Shown piece after piece: positions 12,838 to 28,000 of a DNA stretch of 64,000 nucleotides. This stretch comes from Mortierella alpina. Lineage: Eukaryota > Mortierellomycota > Mortierellomycetes > Mortierellales > Mortierellaceae. The notes below the pieces were generated by a model, which saw only the letters and a list, made by a program, of their open reading frames with translations, did no database searches and was not told the DNA's origin. A program made the translations under genes and the position numbers. Location: assembly GCA_029449245.1 (NCBI GenBank), contig JANATF010000011.1:62001-126000 (forward strand). The letters are read 5' to 3'. The number at the start of each line of letters is the position of its first letter. Positions within the stretch are counted from its first letter, which is position 1.

Positions 12838-12924
12838 CTTTAGCTGAGCAACTGGAGAGGGGTTTTCTTTATTGCTATCGAGCAAACCTCAGGGAGATGC
12901 TCCTGGACCACGCGATTGACTCTT

Positions 12925-15369
12925 CTACAGGCCCTCTCTGAGGGCGAGAATGCCGTCTTTCGCGACTGCTACCTTCTTGACAAGTGCGGCCAAGATCGTC
13001 TTGTTCCGGCTGTCCTTCTTGAGCTTTTTGCCGAGTGCGACGATAAGATCCCTGGTCGTCAATCCAGGCCGGCTCTTCAGCACATTGACAATCTCTTCCT
13101 CTGTGATAAGCCATTGGTCTATCATCAAAATTGGCAGAACCAAGAATTAATAGAGTGCACACTACAGTACCATGAGCAACAGTAACTATCAACGCAAACT
13201 CTTACCATCAGACGACGTCGTGGAGTCGACAGGGTGAGAGCCCTTCTTGCTTGATCCGGTCTCTGATGCCTCGCCTTCCATGGCCCTCTTACGTTTCTTT
13301 TCTGTAGCCCCAGGAGAGCTGGATCGGCCGTGAACAGCAGCCGGTGGTGAGGTCATGCTTGCTGATGACGAGGTGGCGTTCGAGGCGGCCTTGTGGGTAT
13401 CGCTGGCGCTGGCGTTGCGGGGAGTTGGAAGTGCTGCAGACTTGCCTTTAGTTGCCTTTGCATTCATGGCCTTGTTCAACGTAACAGCCTTGGTCGATGA
13501 TGATGGGCCAGGAGCTGTGGTGGCCTTGTTGGCATCGCTGCTCGGCAGGCTAGCGTTGCGGGGGTTGGGAAGAGGTACAGGCTTGGCCTTTGTTGCCTTT
13601 GCACTCATAGCCTTGCTTGGTGTTGTGGGCTTCATGGCGCTTGGTTTCTTGGCGATCAAAGGTGCCTTGGCATTAGCTTTGCCTTTGACACTAGATTTGG
13701 TGGCCTCCTGCGATGCTGCATGTGTGCTATCTTCCTTCTTCGCGTCCTTTTCCTTGTCGATCTCATCCAAATCTGAGTCGGAAGAATCCTGATCACTGGC
13801 ATATGGATCCTTATCATCGTCGTCCGCGTACACCTTGTTCTTTTCCAGTTTCAGGAGCGCCTTCTTGATGGCCTTCCCGGTCTCATTCAATCGACTCTGA
13901 TCCTCGGTCTCGTCCTCATCTTCATCCGAGTCTGCTGCTTGACCATACTTCTTTCGAGGCTGTAGTGCGACATCAAAAAATTGAGTATGGTTAAACGTCT
14001 GTGCTCGTTCGACATGGCTTAATCGGCAAGCAAGCATGTTCTTACATCGTCCTTGGCATCCTCCTCAAAGCCAGGCATCTCGGAAGGCATTTCCTCATCG
14101 TCTTGCCACACTTCGTCAAAGTCCATCTCGTCCACGTCACCATGCTTGCCGCGCTTCTTCCTTCTTTCCTTAGCCTCGTCCTCATCGTAACTATCCATTG
14201 AAAGGATTAAACGGCCTCAGTCATTGTGACCTTCAATCTGACATCGTCTCCTACAGTAAATACAATGAGTGCAGGCAACAAAGAGAATTGGGACCATAAT
14301 AAGCACCTACCCTGCTTCATCCTCGTGATCCACTGTGATAAGCTGCTCGCCCTCAACATCATCCTCTGCTCCTTCTTCGCCATCTTCCCTCTTCCGCTTG
14401 TTCTTGGAGCGCATCAACCATCGACTGCTGCTTGGTTGTTTCTGTGCTTTCTCGAACTAAGGGAGAATAAAACAATAAATAAAACGATGAGTTGCATTAG
14501 AACTCTTGAATGTGCCGTTGGCGAGCCATCCAAACCAACGCGTCAAGCGCATCAGTTTCTTTCACAAAAAATACCTGCTCCTCGGCCTCCTCAGCAGTCA
14601 GGGTCGCGTATGGGATCTTGGGATTGAATTTGTACCACTTGTCAGCCTTGACCACTTTAAATCCATCGTCCGAGAACACAAACACATAGTAGTTGGCTTG
14701 CTGACCACCCTCGAGCTGTCCCGTCCATGTGTTTTGACCGTCGCAGTCCTCAAGAACCCACGGCGCAGACTCGATTTCCTTCTTTTTGCGTTCCTCCTCG
14801 TTGGCCAAGTACACCTGCTTGGTCCTCTTTTTGAATAGCATCTGCTTGTTCCGGACGCCTCCTCCAAAAGGGGCAATCAACGCCATGTCGGCACCCGTCG
14901 TGGGCTGTGCGCCTGCGGTGGAGCCGGCAGCATCCTTGCTGCCGGTCGCGTCCTTCGAGCCGGCACTGCTGTTAGCTCCTGCCTCGGTGGTGTTAGTGGC
15001 GGAGGCGCCGGCGTTGTTTTGGCTCTGGTTGTTATACTGGTTGTTATACTGGTTGTATCTGTTGTAGTAGCGGTTGTAGGGTGTCTCGGTCCGCTTCCTC
15101 TGGAGTTTGACGGGAGCAGCCAATGCGGCTGGATTGACATTCTTGCCTCCATGGAACCGCATGACGTGGTGGAGAACATTGTCGGAGGCGGAGACAAGCT
15201 TGTAATCAGTGTACGTGCCCGGTGCGGGTTCTGGCGTTGGTTTGGTAGGAATTTGGCGTTTGATGGCTGGGCCGGCGCTGGTGCCAGTGATGCCGGTCTG
15301 CTTCTCCAGTGCCTTTCGCTGTTCAGCACGCGTGGGCTTCTTATTGCGCCGCGAAATAAGGAACGACAT
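12925..15369 (-). CDS. TFG1: Transcription initiation factor IIF subunit alpha (RAP74/Tfg1)
   Basis: Large subunit of TFIIF, the RNA polymerase II partner in initiation and elongation; nuclear. Exons are 15369-14575, 14456-14311, 14190-14046, 13959-13206 and 13118-12925, all phase-consistent GT-AG, giving 677 residues. The N-terminal dimerisation beta-barrel is at about residues 190-275 (APWVLEDCDGQNTWTGQLE, WYKFNPK, LTAEEAEEQ). An Asn/Tyr-rich tract lies at about 100-130. The centre is a long charged, Lys/Ala/Ser-rich linker with acidic runs (DSDEDEDETED), as in other RAP74 proteins. The last 65 residues form the winged-helix C-terminal domain that binds FCP1/TFIIB (QWLITEEEIVNVLK, TRDLIVALGKKLKKD), ending at LREGL. 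Length and order match the family. A CCAAT box lies about 100 bases upstream. Confidence 0.92.
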
Positions 15370-15848
15370 GAGAGTTTGCCGAAGAGAGAAGAGGCAGATG
15401 GAAATACAGAAGAGAAAACAGACTCCACTGCGCGTTTACCGTTTACGGCTTTTATGCGCCTGTGTTGGATGATTGGTCGGGTCTTGGAAAGCATAAAATC
15501 GCATTTGCTTGGTTGGCTCGCCAAGCCAAAAGTCAGTTTTGTAAAGATGATTCGATTGCTTTTTGTTTTCCTTGAACACGATAGTCTGGGATATCTTCGT
15601 TATCAGATCAACAGCGAGCGAGTCCGTCTCTCAACGGATCCTCTACGCTGTGCGGTCGCGGTGGTGTGGTGGTAAATACTCTATATATCGGTACCAAAAG
15701 TTGGTCGGGTTGGGGACCGAGCATAGAACAAAAGCGGATTTCTACCAATTAGAACAAACGAGCAAGAGATGTCAGTGCCAATCTCATATCCAGTACAAAC
15801 ACCGCGCCGAGCCAAGCCATACAATGCCATGATCATACAGAAGCAGGG
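15370..15848. other. Promoter interval of TFIIF alpha and 3' flank of the Bfr1-like gene
   Basis: No open frame of interest. The one recognisable element is the CCAAT box listed next. Confidence 0.5.
15470..15476 (-). promoter_or_regulatory. CCAAT box (CCAATCA on the minus strand)
   Basis: TGATTGG on the plus strand, about 100 bases before the TFIIF alpha ATG. It matches the CCAAT/HAP-NF-Y core. Function is inferred from motif and distance only. Confidence 0.4.
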
Positions 15849-17814
15849 TTAACACTTACAGGCAGTGGCCTCGGCCTCGGCAGTCTTCTCAGCAGTGGAC
15901 TCAGACTCCTCAGTGGCGTCGTTCAATGTGAGCTTGGCAATGCGCTCCTCAGCCTTGCGCTTGTTCTCAGCAGTAGCCTTCTCCTGGTTGGCCTTGAAGT
16001 GGTCGCGCTTCTCTTGCAAAGCATCCAAAGTCTTTCCAAGGTCAGCGGGCGAGGTAGGGACAACGACCTTGAGCTCGATCTAAAGTGTGCAAGACGAGGC
16101 GGTGTTAGCAACAGTGGTCCGCGATGTAATCCTAAAGTCACTCACAATGTTTGCAAAAATGATTCAGCAGCCTCCTCGTACCAACTGGTGGAGAACATCC
16201 AGAGGGAGCTTGAAAGAGTTGCCCTCGGCCTTCTTCTCCTTGGGACCCTTGCTCTTCTTAGACTTTCCAGCAAAGAAAACCTCCTCTTCCTTATCAGCCT
16301 TCTTCATAAGCATCACACCGCTGGGAACGTTAGAGGTAGCATCAACCTGGCGAACATTGGCAACGGGGACCTCGACAGCAGCAATTGCATTGGCCTCGGC
16401 GATGCGCTTCTCGTCTGTGCTGAACTGGAGCAAGTATCTGTAGACGCTGTCGCAAGTGGTGATCTCGTTGGTGTAGGCGGGAATCTCGGCGAGCTCACGC
16501 TCCTCCTTGGCGATGGCCAGACGCTTCTCCTCCAACTCCTGCTGCTTCTTGGCCTGGTACTCCTCGCGCTTGCGGACCTGTTCCTCCTGCTGGTGCTTAT
16601 TGAATTCACGGAGAGCAGCAAAGTACTCGTCGTTGACAGTCTTCTTGCGCTGGTACTCGCCATCAAGCTCCTTCTGAAGACGGGTGCGCTCATCGAACAG
16701 ATCGTTACGCTTCTTCCAGGCCTGGTCCTTGACCTTGCTGATCTCATCCAGCTCGGCTTGGATCTTGTTGTATTCGGCGCTCAACGCCTTTGCGGGCTGA
16801 TCATCAATGGTCTCTTTGAGGGCGGCAATGGCAGCCTTGTCAGCGTCGATAGCAACTTGCTGAGTCTGAGCGGTCTCAACAGTCTTCTTGGCCTTCTTCA
16901 GGGACGAGATCTCAGCCAAGATGCGCTTCTCCTCAACCAACTTGAGTGATCCAGACTCGAGCTGCTTCTCCAGCTTGCTGTTAACAGAAAGGGAAGTTCA
17001 TTGATCAGTGGTATTACAGCAGCCAGTAACAGAGTAACCAAGCAAGGAAGTGCTAGGCATGAATGATCTCGACTAGGATTTACACAATCTGAGCCTCGAC
17101 AGCCTCCTGGGTCTTGAAGGGGAGCTTATCCTGAATGGCCTTCAGATCGGCAATCTGAAAAAGGAAGCGAGAGCAAGAGCGTCAACAAAATACCGCAGTT
17201 GGACGCTAGCATGCAAAACAACTCAGTTAACAGCCGTGTAAAACGAACCTTCTTCTTGAGCGAGTTGTTGAGTGCGGTGAGCTGGTCGATCTTGACCTGC
17301 TTGCCTTTCTTGTTCTCCGCCTGCTGATCACGAAGCTCGCCCAAACGCTTGCGAAGGGCGGTTCTGGGGTCAGACTCGGACTTGCCTGTGACAGAGGCGA
17401 TGGCCTCGCGGACGGCGTTCTATGGATCGATATGAAAAGGTAAAGGCGCGCGGAGCAGCATGAGAACGCAGGATCCAAATGAAGGCGTGCCTGCCATGCA
17501 GCAGACTTTCAATCGCGGCCAATGTCCCGCTCCAAGAGGAGATCCAATGTGCTTGACAATGGCCCCATTTTTAGAGGGCAATGAAGCGAAACAAAAAGCT
17601 CTTTGCTTTCCTAGCGGCGTCTGCTAATTTCTAAGCTTGTGCTTATTCAAGGACGACCACGTACCAGGCGAGGACGGATCTTCTCCATGTTGGCCTCGAT
17701 TTCCTTCAGGGTCTCGTTCTTCTCGTCCTGGCTGGGCTTCTTGACAAAAGCACGAGCCGTCTTTGGGGAGGCGCCGTTGGCGGCAGGCGCGGGTGAGGAT
17801 GCGGTGACCGACAT
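15849..17814 (-). CDS. BFR1: Bfr1-like coiled-coil protein (nuclear segregation / polysome-associated)
   Basis: Homologue of yeast Bfr1, an mRNP/polysome-associated coiled-coil protein linked to secretion and ploidy control at the ER. Exons are 17814-17665, 17419-17249, 17154-17084, 16977-16182 and 16079-15849, giving 472 residues, close to yeast Bfr1. Exon 3 could end at either of two GT sites; the GTAAAT donor is chosen because it preserves the phase into KLEKQLESGSLKLVEEK. The body is almost all heptad-like Glu/Lys/Gln helix (EISSLKKAKK, RKREEYQAKKQQELEEKR). A conserved LPLDVLHQL/IELKVVVPTSPADL block follows across intron 4. The very 3' end is uncertain: the frame closes as ACKC-stop, but a GTAAGT within the last codons could be a donor to one more tiny exon. 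The start is divergent from ATP2. Confidence 0.85.
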
Positions 17815-18692
17815 TATATTAGGGGGTGGGGGTGGGACGAGACTAGGCAGGATGGAGGATGGAGAAGCAAAGATGATGATGTGTTTGGCGAGGGAACAAA
17901 AAAGAAGAATAGAAAGTCGAGTGAGCCCGACCAATCTGATTCGCTCCCCATATCGCCAGGAACAGGCGCCAATCGGCGTGTCTGCCACCAGTGGTGCCCG
18001 GGTTGCCCAGTGGTGCCTAGCGGTGTGCTCAGTGTGCAGTCGACACTCGACGCACCTCTGGGTTCCGTCCTGCTGCTCAGATGCACTGCCTCCATCTCAT
18101 CCAACGCACGCACTATTCTTTCTTCATCCACACGATACATCCTTCGGCCTTGTTCGGCCTTGGGGCTGCTTCGATCTGCTAGTGATCAGCCCTCGGCCAC
18201 ACAGGATTCGATTTTACTGCCTTTGCAGCCTTGTCGCACCGAATGTCTGCACCATGCAGAGCTCTCATTTTAATCTTAGTATTGGATAGACAATCAAGCG
18301 ATTGTTCCTTGCTGTAGTAGTCTATGACCTTTCGAAATTGCATATTCAGCGGACAGGGGGGGGGATCCTTCATTGCTCTGGCAGCCCTTTTGACGGCTTG
18401 ACTCGAGGGTTTCAGAGGTGGAAAGAAGACTGAGAACATAGTGCTCGCAAAGTGTGTTTCCGTGTGAGTTTCCGTTTCTCGTATGTGTCAACCTCAAAAC
18501 GTCCAGATGGACGATCGCGAGCCACAAATTCGAATGAGCCTTAGTGACGTGACACTATCAAAACAAACGCTTTTGCTGCAGCCTGGCTACAGGTGGCTCC
18601 CTTCCCGCCCGTGTGTTTCCTCTCTCTTCCCAATCATCTTTACTCCCTCCCAATCCAAAGGTCCTCTCCCCACCCCTGGATTATCCTCAGCC
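17815..18692. other. Divergent promoter region between the Bfr1-like gene and ATP2
   Basis: An 878-base head-to-head intergenic region. A CCAAT core (CCAATCG) lies near 17969-17975. A G-run occurs near 18358. No coding evidence. Confidence 0.5.
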
Positions 18693-21042
<2,350 letters not shown>

Positions 21043-21715
21043 GTCTGCTTGGTGAAGAAAACTCGCCCAGCTCATCTCCTTTCCCTCCACTACATCCTCT
21101 GCTGCCTGTCCTTGACGGGCGCAAGGTACATTCTCACCCTACTCTCTCTTCTCTCCCTGTTCTTATCTTTTGACTAATTGAATACAATCAAAGCATTCAT
21201 ACATAAATCCCCGGTGCCTTGTGTCTGCATGAGCTGTTTCTTGCGAGAGAAGAGGCAATTGAAAAGGCGCAGCAATTGTAGTTTGTCCTGATACAAAATA
21301 ATGGGACGCGCGGTGAAAACACGCGCTAGCTCTGGGTTTAGGCTGGATGTATAGCTTCATAAGCTCTACGAGTCTCTGACTCTGGACAGGGCTCACCACG
21401 GCGTCTCATTTTGTATTGTCCCGGTGCGGCGTCCCATGGCGGCGTGCTACTGTTGACGGGCTCGATCATGCTGACGAAGAGGTTGTTTAATTCTCAATAG
21501 CATGGCACCCGATCGCACATAAATAAGCCCACAATCTTCCCCAGGAAACCGTTATCAGACATCGCCCTCTTCCCTACATCTCCTTTTCCCTCCAACGTAA
21601 GGCTCTGTTGTTGAATCCGCATTCTAGCTATGGGATATGTAACACTTCCAAAGCTGACCTTTTTTCACGCTTCTCGCCTGATCAAGTCCTCCCCCCCCCA
21701 TCCAACAACTCTTCA
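21043..21715. other. ATP2 3' flank and promoter of the small secreted protein
   Basis: No coding evidence. A TATA-like ATAAATA occurs near 21520, about 195 bases before the next ATG, followed by a pyrimidine-rich leader. Confidence 0.45.
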
Positions 21716-22060
21716 ATGCTGAAGCTTTTGATCCTCCAGGTAGCTGCAGTACTTGCTAGCTTGAGCGTCGTGCTTGGATGCTACTCGGAGGTCAACTACA
21801 GGGACAAGAATAATGCGGTGCATTACATTGCCAACTACGGATGTTCGAGACAGTGTGCCTGTGTCAAGAATGTGAACACTCACACTATCTACAAGGGTAT
21901 CTCGGGCTCTACGAAAGTATTCAGAAGTGCTGACTGTACAGGAAGCTATTCTGAGGTCACATCCTCAATCACCAATGCTGAATGGGCCAGAAGCATCTCG
22001 TTTGGACCGAAAGGGAACTCCCAAGGTCCTTACAGCTGCCCCAACGACTTTCCTCGTTAG
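21716..22060 (+). CDS. Small secreted cysteine-containing protein, unknown function
   Basis: A single-exon gene of 114 residues. The frame is open further 5', but the ATG at 21716 is chosen because it starts a clear signal peptide (MLKLLILQVAAVLASLSVVLGC, cleavage near residue 21). The mature part has six Cys, one of them the residue just after the h-region. Three are clustered (GCSRQCAC), one lies at SADCTGSY and one near the end (PYSCPNDFPR). The segment with SITNAEWARSISFG has alternating hydrophobic residues like a beta-sandwich edge. The layout resembles small secreted beta/gamma-crystallin-like or protease-inhibitor-like folds, but I do not recognise the family. Likely extracellular. 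A TATA-like box upstream suggests regulated expression (inference). Confidence 0.65.
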   Translation: MLKLLILQVAAVLASLSVVLGCYSEVNYRDKNNAVHYIANYGCSRQCACVKNVNTHTIYKGISGSTKVFRSADCTGSYSEVTSSITNAEWARSISFGPKGNSQGPYSCPNDFPR

Positions 22061-22474
22061 ACGCGAAGATCCCTTCCAATGCTGCCTTCCACAAGTACAG
22101 GGGCATGACTCCTTGATTAAAACGATATTCTATAGACTTTTTGGGCCTGTGTGATGAGCATGTACAGGGGTTATAGATCCTTGCCTTGCAATCGAAGGAC
22201 ACTGTGGGATTGTGCTTCCATACGAGCAAGTTACTCTGAGAGGGTGACTGCAGGCCAATGCGCATTCGTCTCTCCTTTTTCGCGTCTCCTCCATTTTCCC
22301 GTGCGTCCTCGCTTTCCTTCCTTGCTTCCCTGCTTGACTTCCTTCATTCCTTTCTTCCTGCATCTCGCCCTTCGTTCCTTCTCTCATCTACAACGCTCCA
22401 TCTCTTCCTTCCCGCATCCGCAACCCATTCAAGCTCCATTGTCCATTGCGCACACTCACCCATCGACTTGAGAG
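22061..22474. other. Promoter and leader of the acyl-CoA oxidase
   Basis: Pyrimidine-rich from about 22265 to 22420; overlapping Ser/Phe/Leu-rich frames are artefacts of that composition. Confidence 0.45.
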
Positions 22475-24956
22475 ATGCAGTCCACTTCAACCTCCGCCTT
22501 GGCCCGTCTTACGGCCGTGCAGAGCCATCTGGCTATCCAGCCCTGCTTCCAGCGACACGCCATCCACAACGACAAGCCCACCGGTCCTGCTGACCTGGCC
22601 CGTGAGCGTGCAAGTGCATCCTTCAAAGTCGAGGACATGACCGAGGTCTTCTTCCGCGGAAAAGCCAACGTTGAGCTCATGGTACTTGAAACAAAGAAAG
22701 GCAACCCCTCCTGAGAAGAAACGGTGGCCCCCGTTCTATTGTTGTTGTTGTTTGCTCGAGTACCAACGACTACATGTCTCAATCATCTAGAGTGTTGCCT
22801 ACCAAATGATCCAGCGTGACCCCGACCTCCGCATGCGTGAGGGACACCACTTTGATCTGACGAGAGCCGAAGATCGCGAGCAGACGATGCGTCAAATAGC
22901 GCGCACTATTCAGCTCAAGAAGGAAATCAAAGACCCGCAATTACAGCAGGCACTCTTAAAGGCTATGTCATCTTATTCAGAGTCATTCTCGATGAGGATG
23001 TATGTTCATGAGATGCTGTTCCATCAGGCGCTGAGGCTCTTTGGCACGGCTGAACAGCAGGACAAATGGATAGGCGATATTGAGAACTGGAGGGTCATCG
23101 GCTGCTTTGCCATGGTACGAAACCGCAAGAGAGTCCTTGCCACTGTTGCTTTGCCTTGTTTTGTTTTGTTAACACTCGGCTTACCTTAGTTTTTGTTGTT
23201 CTATGCAACAGACAGAACTGGGACACTCCTCAAACTTGCGCGGACTGGAGACAACCTCGACATATGACCGTGCCACGAATGACTGGATAATCCACTCGCC
23301 CACTTTGACATCCACAAAGTGGTGGATTGGCATGGCAGGAGAAACTGCCACTCACACTGGTAAGGAACTCATCTTTCTCCACAGAACAACGGCGGGGATG
23401 GTCTTACCGCAAAAACGAGAATTTTGAGCCCGAGGAATGGAAATGCTCGATAAAGTGACAAATTTGAATGTTTACATGTGCGTGTTCACTTGATTGACCC
23501 TCATCTATGTATATACTATTTACTCTTGTTGCCTACAGTTGCCATCTGCCAAACTGTTGTGGACGGAGAGAACCACGGCATCAACTGGTTTATCGTGCCG
23601 CTCCGGGATCCCAAGACAGGAAAGCTTCTGCCTGGCGTGACCTGCGGCGACATTGGCCACAAATCCTCACGCCAGGGTCTCGACAATGGCTGGATACAGT
23701 TCACGGCGGTGAGGGTCCCGCGCGAAAATATGCTGATGAAGTGGGCTTCAATGACCTCTGAGGGCACATTCACACCGTCCCCCAACCCAGTACTCTCGTA
23801 CGCCACCTTGATCCCTGAGCGCTTCACCATCCTGGCAGGAGCCCAAGTGGTGCTGTCCCAGTCCCTCACCATTGCTGTCCGCTACGGCGCTGTCCGCCGA
23901 CAGGGAAATCACGACGAGCAAATCATGGATTACCAGACTCACTATACCAGTCTGATGCCGGGCGTTGCATTTACTTACATGCTCAACACCGTGGACAAGA
24001 TGCTCATGGAAAAATGGGATGAAGTCGCAGGCTATGCACAGACGGACGCTGGCGCGTTCATGCGCGAGATCCCAGATCAACATGGTGTCTCTGCAGCCTT
24101 CAAGGGAGCCTTAGCCTGGTATGTGACCGAGATCCTCGAGTCTTGCCGTCGGGCATGCGGCGGCCATGCGTATTCGTCTTATAATGCGATCGCTGGCTTG
24201 ATTGGCGACTTTGGTGTCGTCACCACAGGTGGTGGAGACAACGTGGTACTGATGCAACAGGCGGCGCGGTACCTGATCACAACCTTCCAATGGGTGCAGG
24301 AAGGTCAGGAGGTGATGGGCTCTATCAGCTACTTGAACGACCACAAGAACATCCTTGCCCATCACAAGACCACCTTGCAGGATCCTCGCGACCTTCTCAG
24401 TCATGATTTTGTTATTGACACTCTAAAGTGGGCCTGTACTAAGAAGACGTCGGACTTGGCAGGTATCCTGGCCAAGGCAGGCAAGGGCAACTTTGAGCGG
24501 GCGTGGAACGAAAACCAGACGGAACTGGTTCGTCTTGCAGACGTTCATGCATGGCGCTACTTTTTGATTGTCTATAAGCGAGGAATTGATCGTCAAAAGA
24601 ACACGTCTGTGTACCCCATGTTGCAAAAGATGGGCCAGCTCATGAGCACGTTCGTGCTGCAGCGTCACTTGGATCTGTTCATGGAGGAGGCCTATATGGA
24701 TGGATCGCACGCTAAGATGATCCGACAGCTGTTCCTAGATCAGTGCAAGGACTTGCGGAAGGATGCAGTGCCCTTGGTGGACGCCTGGGCCATCCCGGAC
24801 TTTGTGATTAAGGCGCCGATCGGCAAATACGACGGCGATATCTACCCAGCCTATTTCGGCACTGTCAACGCTGCTCAAAAGTCGTTCGATCCTCCAGCGT
24901 ACTGGCATAAATATGCTGCGCCCATGTTGAATGAGAAGAAGGGCTGCAAGTGCTAG
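22475..24956 (+). CDS. POX1: Acyl-CoA oxidase, peroxisomal, with N-terminal PTS2
   Basis: Catalyses the first, H2O2-forming step of peroxisomal fatty-acid beta-oxidation using FAD. Exons are 22475-22681, 22791-23114, 23212-23359 and 23539-24956, in phase, giving 698 residues, the normal length for eukaryotic ACOX. Landmarks are the N-terminal helical domain (FRGKANVEL, YQMIQRDPDLR), the CFAMTELGHSSNLRGLET strand that contacts FAD/substrate, DWIIHSPTLTSTKWWIG, the VPLRDPKTGKLLPGVTCGDIG loop, and the RRACGGHAYSSYN motif near the catalytic region. Residues 11-19 (R-L-x5-H-L) match the PTS2 consensus exactly. The C-terminus is CKC, not a PTS1. The POX1 symbol is generic. No breaks are seen. It is convergent with the F-box gene, with only 112 bases between their stop codons. 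Confidence 0.94.
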
Positions 24957-25068
24957 TAGCCGTCCCTTGGATGGTTCTTTTCGAACTGCAAGCATGCAAT
25001 TCATTCGTGGATTATCATAAAATATATTTGTTTATTTTCTTTCCCGATTCGATTCTCTGTACGTGTGA

Positions 25069-28000
25069 CTACATGGGCATGTTGCTCAGACTCATTCTGC
25101 GAAAGAACGACGGCGCTGTCGATGCGCTCTTTTCTGAATCCTCGACCGCCGTGGATGATTCTCTTCTCCTATTCTTTTTCTGCACCATCCACTTTCGAAC
25201 TCGTCGCCATTGCGCTGTTGCTTTGTGCCACTTTTGCGCTCCTCCCGTTGGCGCAGTTCCTGACCCCTTCTCGTTGTCCAACATGATCGCGTCCTCGGTG
25301 TCCGCCTTTCCCTGGTACTGTTCCCTTTGATCGTGACCCAGTCCAGTCGACTGCTGTGCCTGTCTCCATTTGTGCTCTTGAGCTCTCTGCTGCTCTCGCG
25401 CCTTTTGGACCTGCTCGCGCTGCTGCCGCTTTCTTGTCGCCAAGATCGCCACCATGGCTTTCCTAGCCTCCTGATCGACCACCAATCTCACATCTGGGTC
25501 CAATGGCCACCAACAGTCTCTGGGTAGCCTGTCCAGGGCCTTGCGAACAGAGATAGGCCCCAGCAATTCCAACACTGGTGCCAGCATGGTTCTGATTATC
25601 TCGAGTTTGGTCTCTTGTGGCGAACGTACTCGGGTGCTCTGACGCTTTTGGGCAGGATACAGGGCAGGGTTAGGATTCCTCTCTTGCATTCGCTGTGAAC
25701 TGTGCTTTTTGTCCTCTGCCAGGGCGCTTTCAGAGCTGAGAGCACGCGAAGATGTCGCTGCTGAGGAACTGCTCCTAGAAGAACCCCCTCTCTTTGTCAT
25801 GAATTGGCACGAGGACAGCGTATTGAGAGTCTGGTAGAAATGGCGGAAAAGAGGCGAAGACTCCATCAAGAATATGAAAGGGAAAGAGTGAAATCCTCGC
25901 TGAAAGCCCTCAGGTGCGGCGCTCAACTTGGCATCTGTGGACGGTGGTATAGTGTGCTCCAGGATCTTCTGGTGCTGAAATGCGAGCCATGTCCGGAACA
26001 GCATCCTCGATCCTGAGTTGCTAGTCTTCCCCTGACCTTCTGAGCGTCCGTGTCGAGCTGTAATAGGTACTCCCGTCAGCGCTTTGACGACGCGTACTAG
26101 CCCCAAGTCGCACGCGATCATCAGCGCTTGCATAATGTGGACGACCTGGATGTCAGCAAACGACTCGACCAACCATTGGACCAGACCTGGGTCGTTCCTC
26201 GTGCAGGCCGCCATCAATGCTACAACAGCGTTCCTGCTCTTGCGCTGCATCATCACGGTAGGTAGCGACCACAACCCCGAAGTAGACAGCATCATGACTG
26301 CTGGCGCTACTGTCGGGGGATGGACGGTGTGCTGCGGTGTCTTTTCAGAATGCTTGCTTCCCTGGCTACGCTCTTGTTGTTGGCGGTGGTGTTTGGCCCT
26401 TTGCCTCCTCGGTCTACCGGTCAGATTGTTTGCTGAAGAGGTGCTGGAGAATGTGGCCGAGAGATTAGGAAGTAAATATAGCAGCTTTGTCTTGAGAGAT
26501 GAGGAGCGAGGCGTTGGAATGATCGGACCTGCCAGCAAAGTCCCGGAGATGTGCTGCGGTCTCGAGCCGTCCAAAGCGCCTGCCGAGTCCAGGGATGGAG
26601 TTGACAAGTCGAACGATGTCCTACGCTGGATCTCAAAGGATCGTCCTCCTACGCCGATACCCAACTCCGTAGAACAGTTATCGCTGACACGGTCAAGTCT
26701 CTCTCCATCACTCCGATGGCGACGAAGCCTTCGACTGAAAAGCCCCTCTACGCCACCAGCAGAGGCTGCTCTGGCTCGAGTTTGCATCGCTTGCGGTCCC
26801 GAGCCCGCGCCGCCCTGGCCTGGAAAGAGTTGGGGGGCCGTGGCGTGATCCCACCTCATCGATGTCCCGAGATGCACATGCTCGCTAGTCGTAGTAACCA
26901 CTGGCTCAATCTCTGCTTCCAGGTCGCCTTGTTGCATCAACAACAGATTGAGCCCCCGTTTCCACCCAACAGATGCCGCTACCTGCACCGCTCCTGTCAG
27001 CGCATCCTGAGCGATCAGCAGGCGATGCTCCAGCAAGACACCCAGAAGTACCTCCTTGCGGTGGTAGCATGCTTGGTACAGGCAAATCCCGACGGTCATC
27101 AAGTCAACGTATTCCGATGACAGATACTCACGTACCCTGCGCTTGATGGTCTCGTGAAGCATTTGCTGCTGTGCTAGCATGGCTGGCGACAATCCCTCAG
27201 TAGGGCTTTCCAGGCTGCACCTTCCATCGATGAGAGACGCCCTCTGATCAATCGACGTCCGAATGGGCAGTGGTGTCGACTTCCCGAACCAATGTTCCTG
27301 ATACTGCGATAAGTAGAATGGCGAGGGAGTATCCTGGCGAGAGGCGCCTGTGGCTGCCGCGGCGGCAATGGATTCGAACGAGTCGCCCAGCTGGACTGGT
27401 GGTAGAACAAAAGGCGGAGGACTGGCGCAGGCCATGGGCGACGAGTGCGAAGAGTGTGAGGCAACAGGCATGGCCGCCGTAGTGAACTCGACCTGGGTGG
27501 CTGTCGTCACTGCGGTAGTGTTAGGAGATAGCGTTGCTGGGTTGACCATTGACAGTCGCTGTCTTGTCATAAACGGACCGGTGTGTTGATGATTGCTGCC
27601 TCCACCTCCGTTGATATTGTAGCCGGCGATCAATGATGGCAATCCTGCAATGGAGACTGCCACGCGGGTCGGATTATGGGCAGCTGGATAGAGAAACTTT
27701 TGGACTGCATCCGCATGGCGCTCCAAGTCTCCAGCATCATGATGATATTCTTGCAGCTTTGAGCGCAACCTTGTCATGCCCTCCCGCTCATTCTGGCCAC
27801 GCCCATGGTCCACGTGCTCTACATCGGGAGCCATACAAAACTTTATCATTTGCCGGTTCATTTTCTCCTGCTGCCGAAACTGCAGCGCCAAAGGATGGCG
27901 AGCATCCGAGATGGAGAGGTCGCAGATACTGAAAAAGCGGAACCCCATCTTTAGCAGGGCCTTGAGGATGTGTTCAGGCGCCTGGACTTGGATGGCGATG

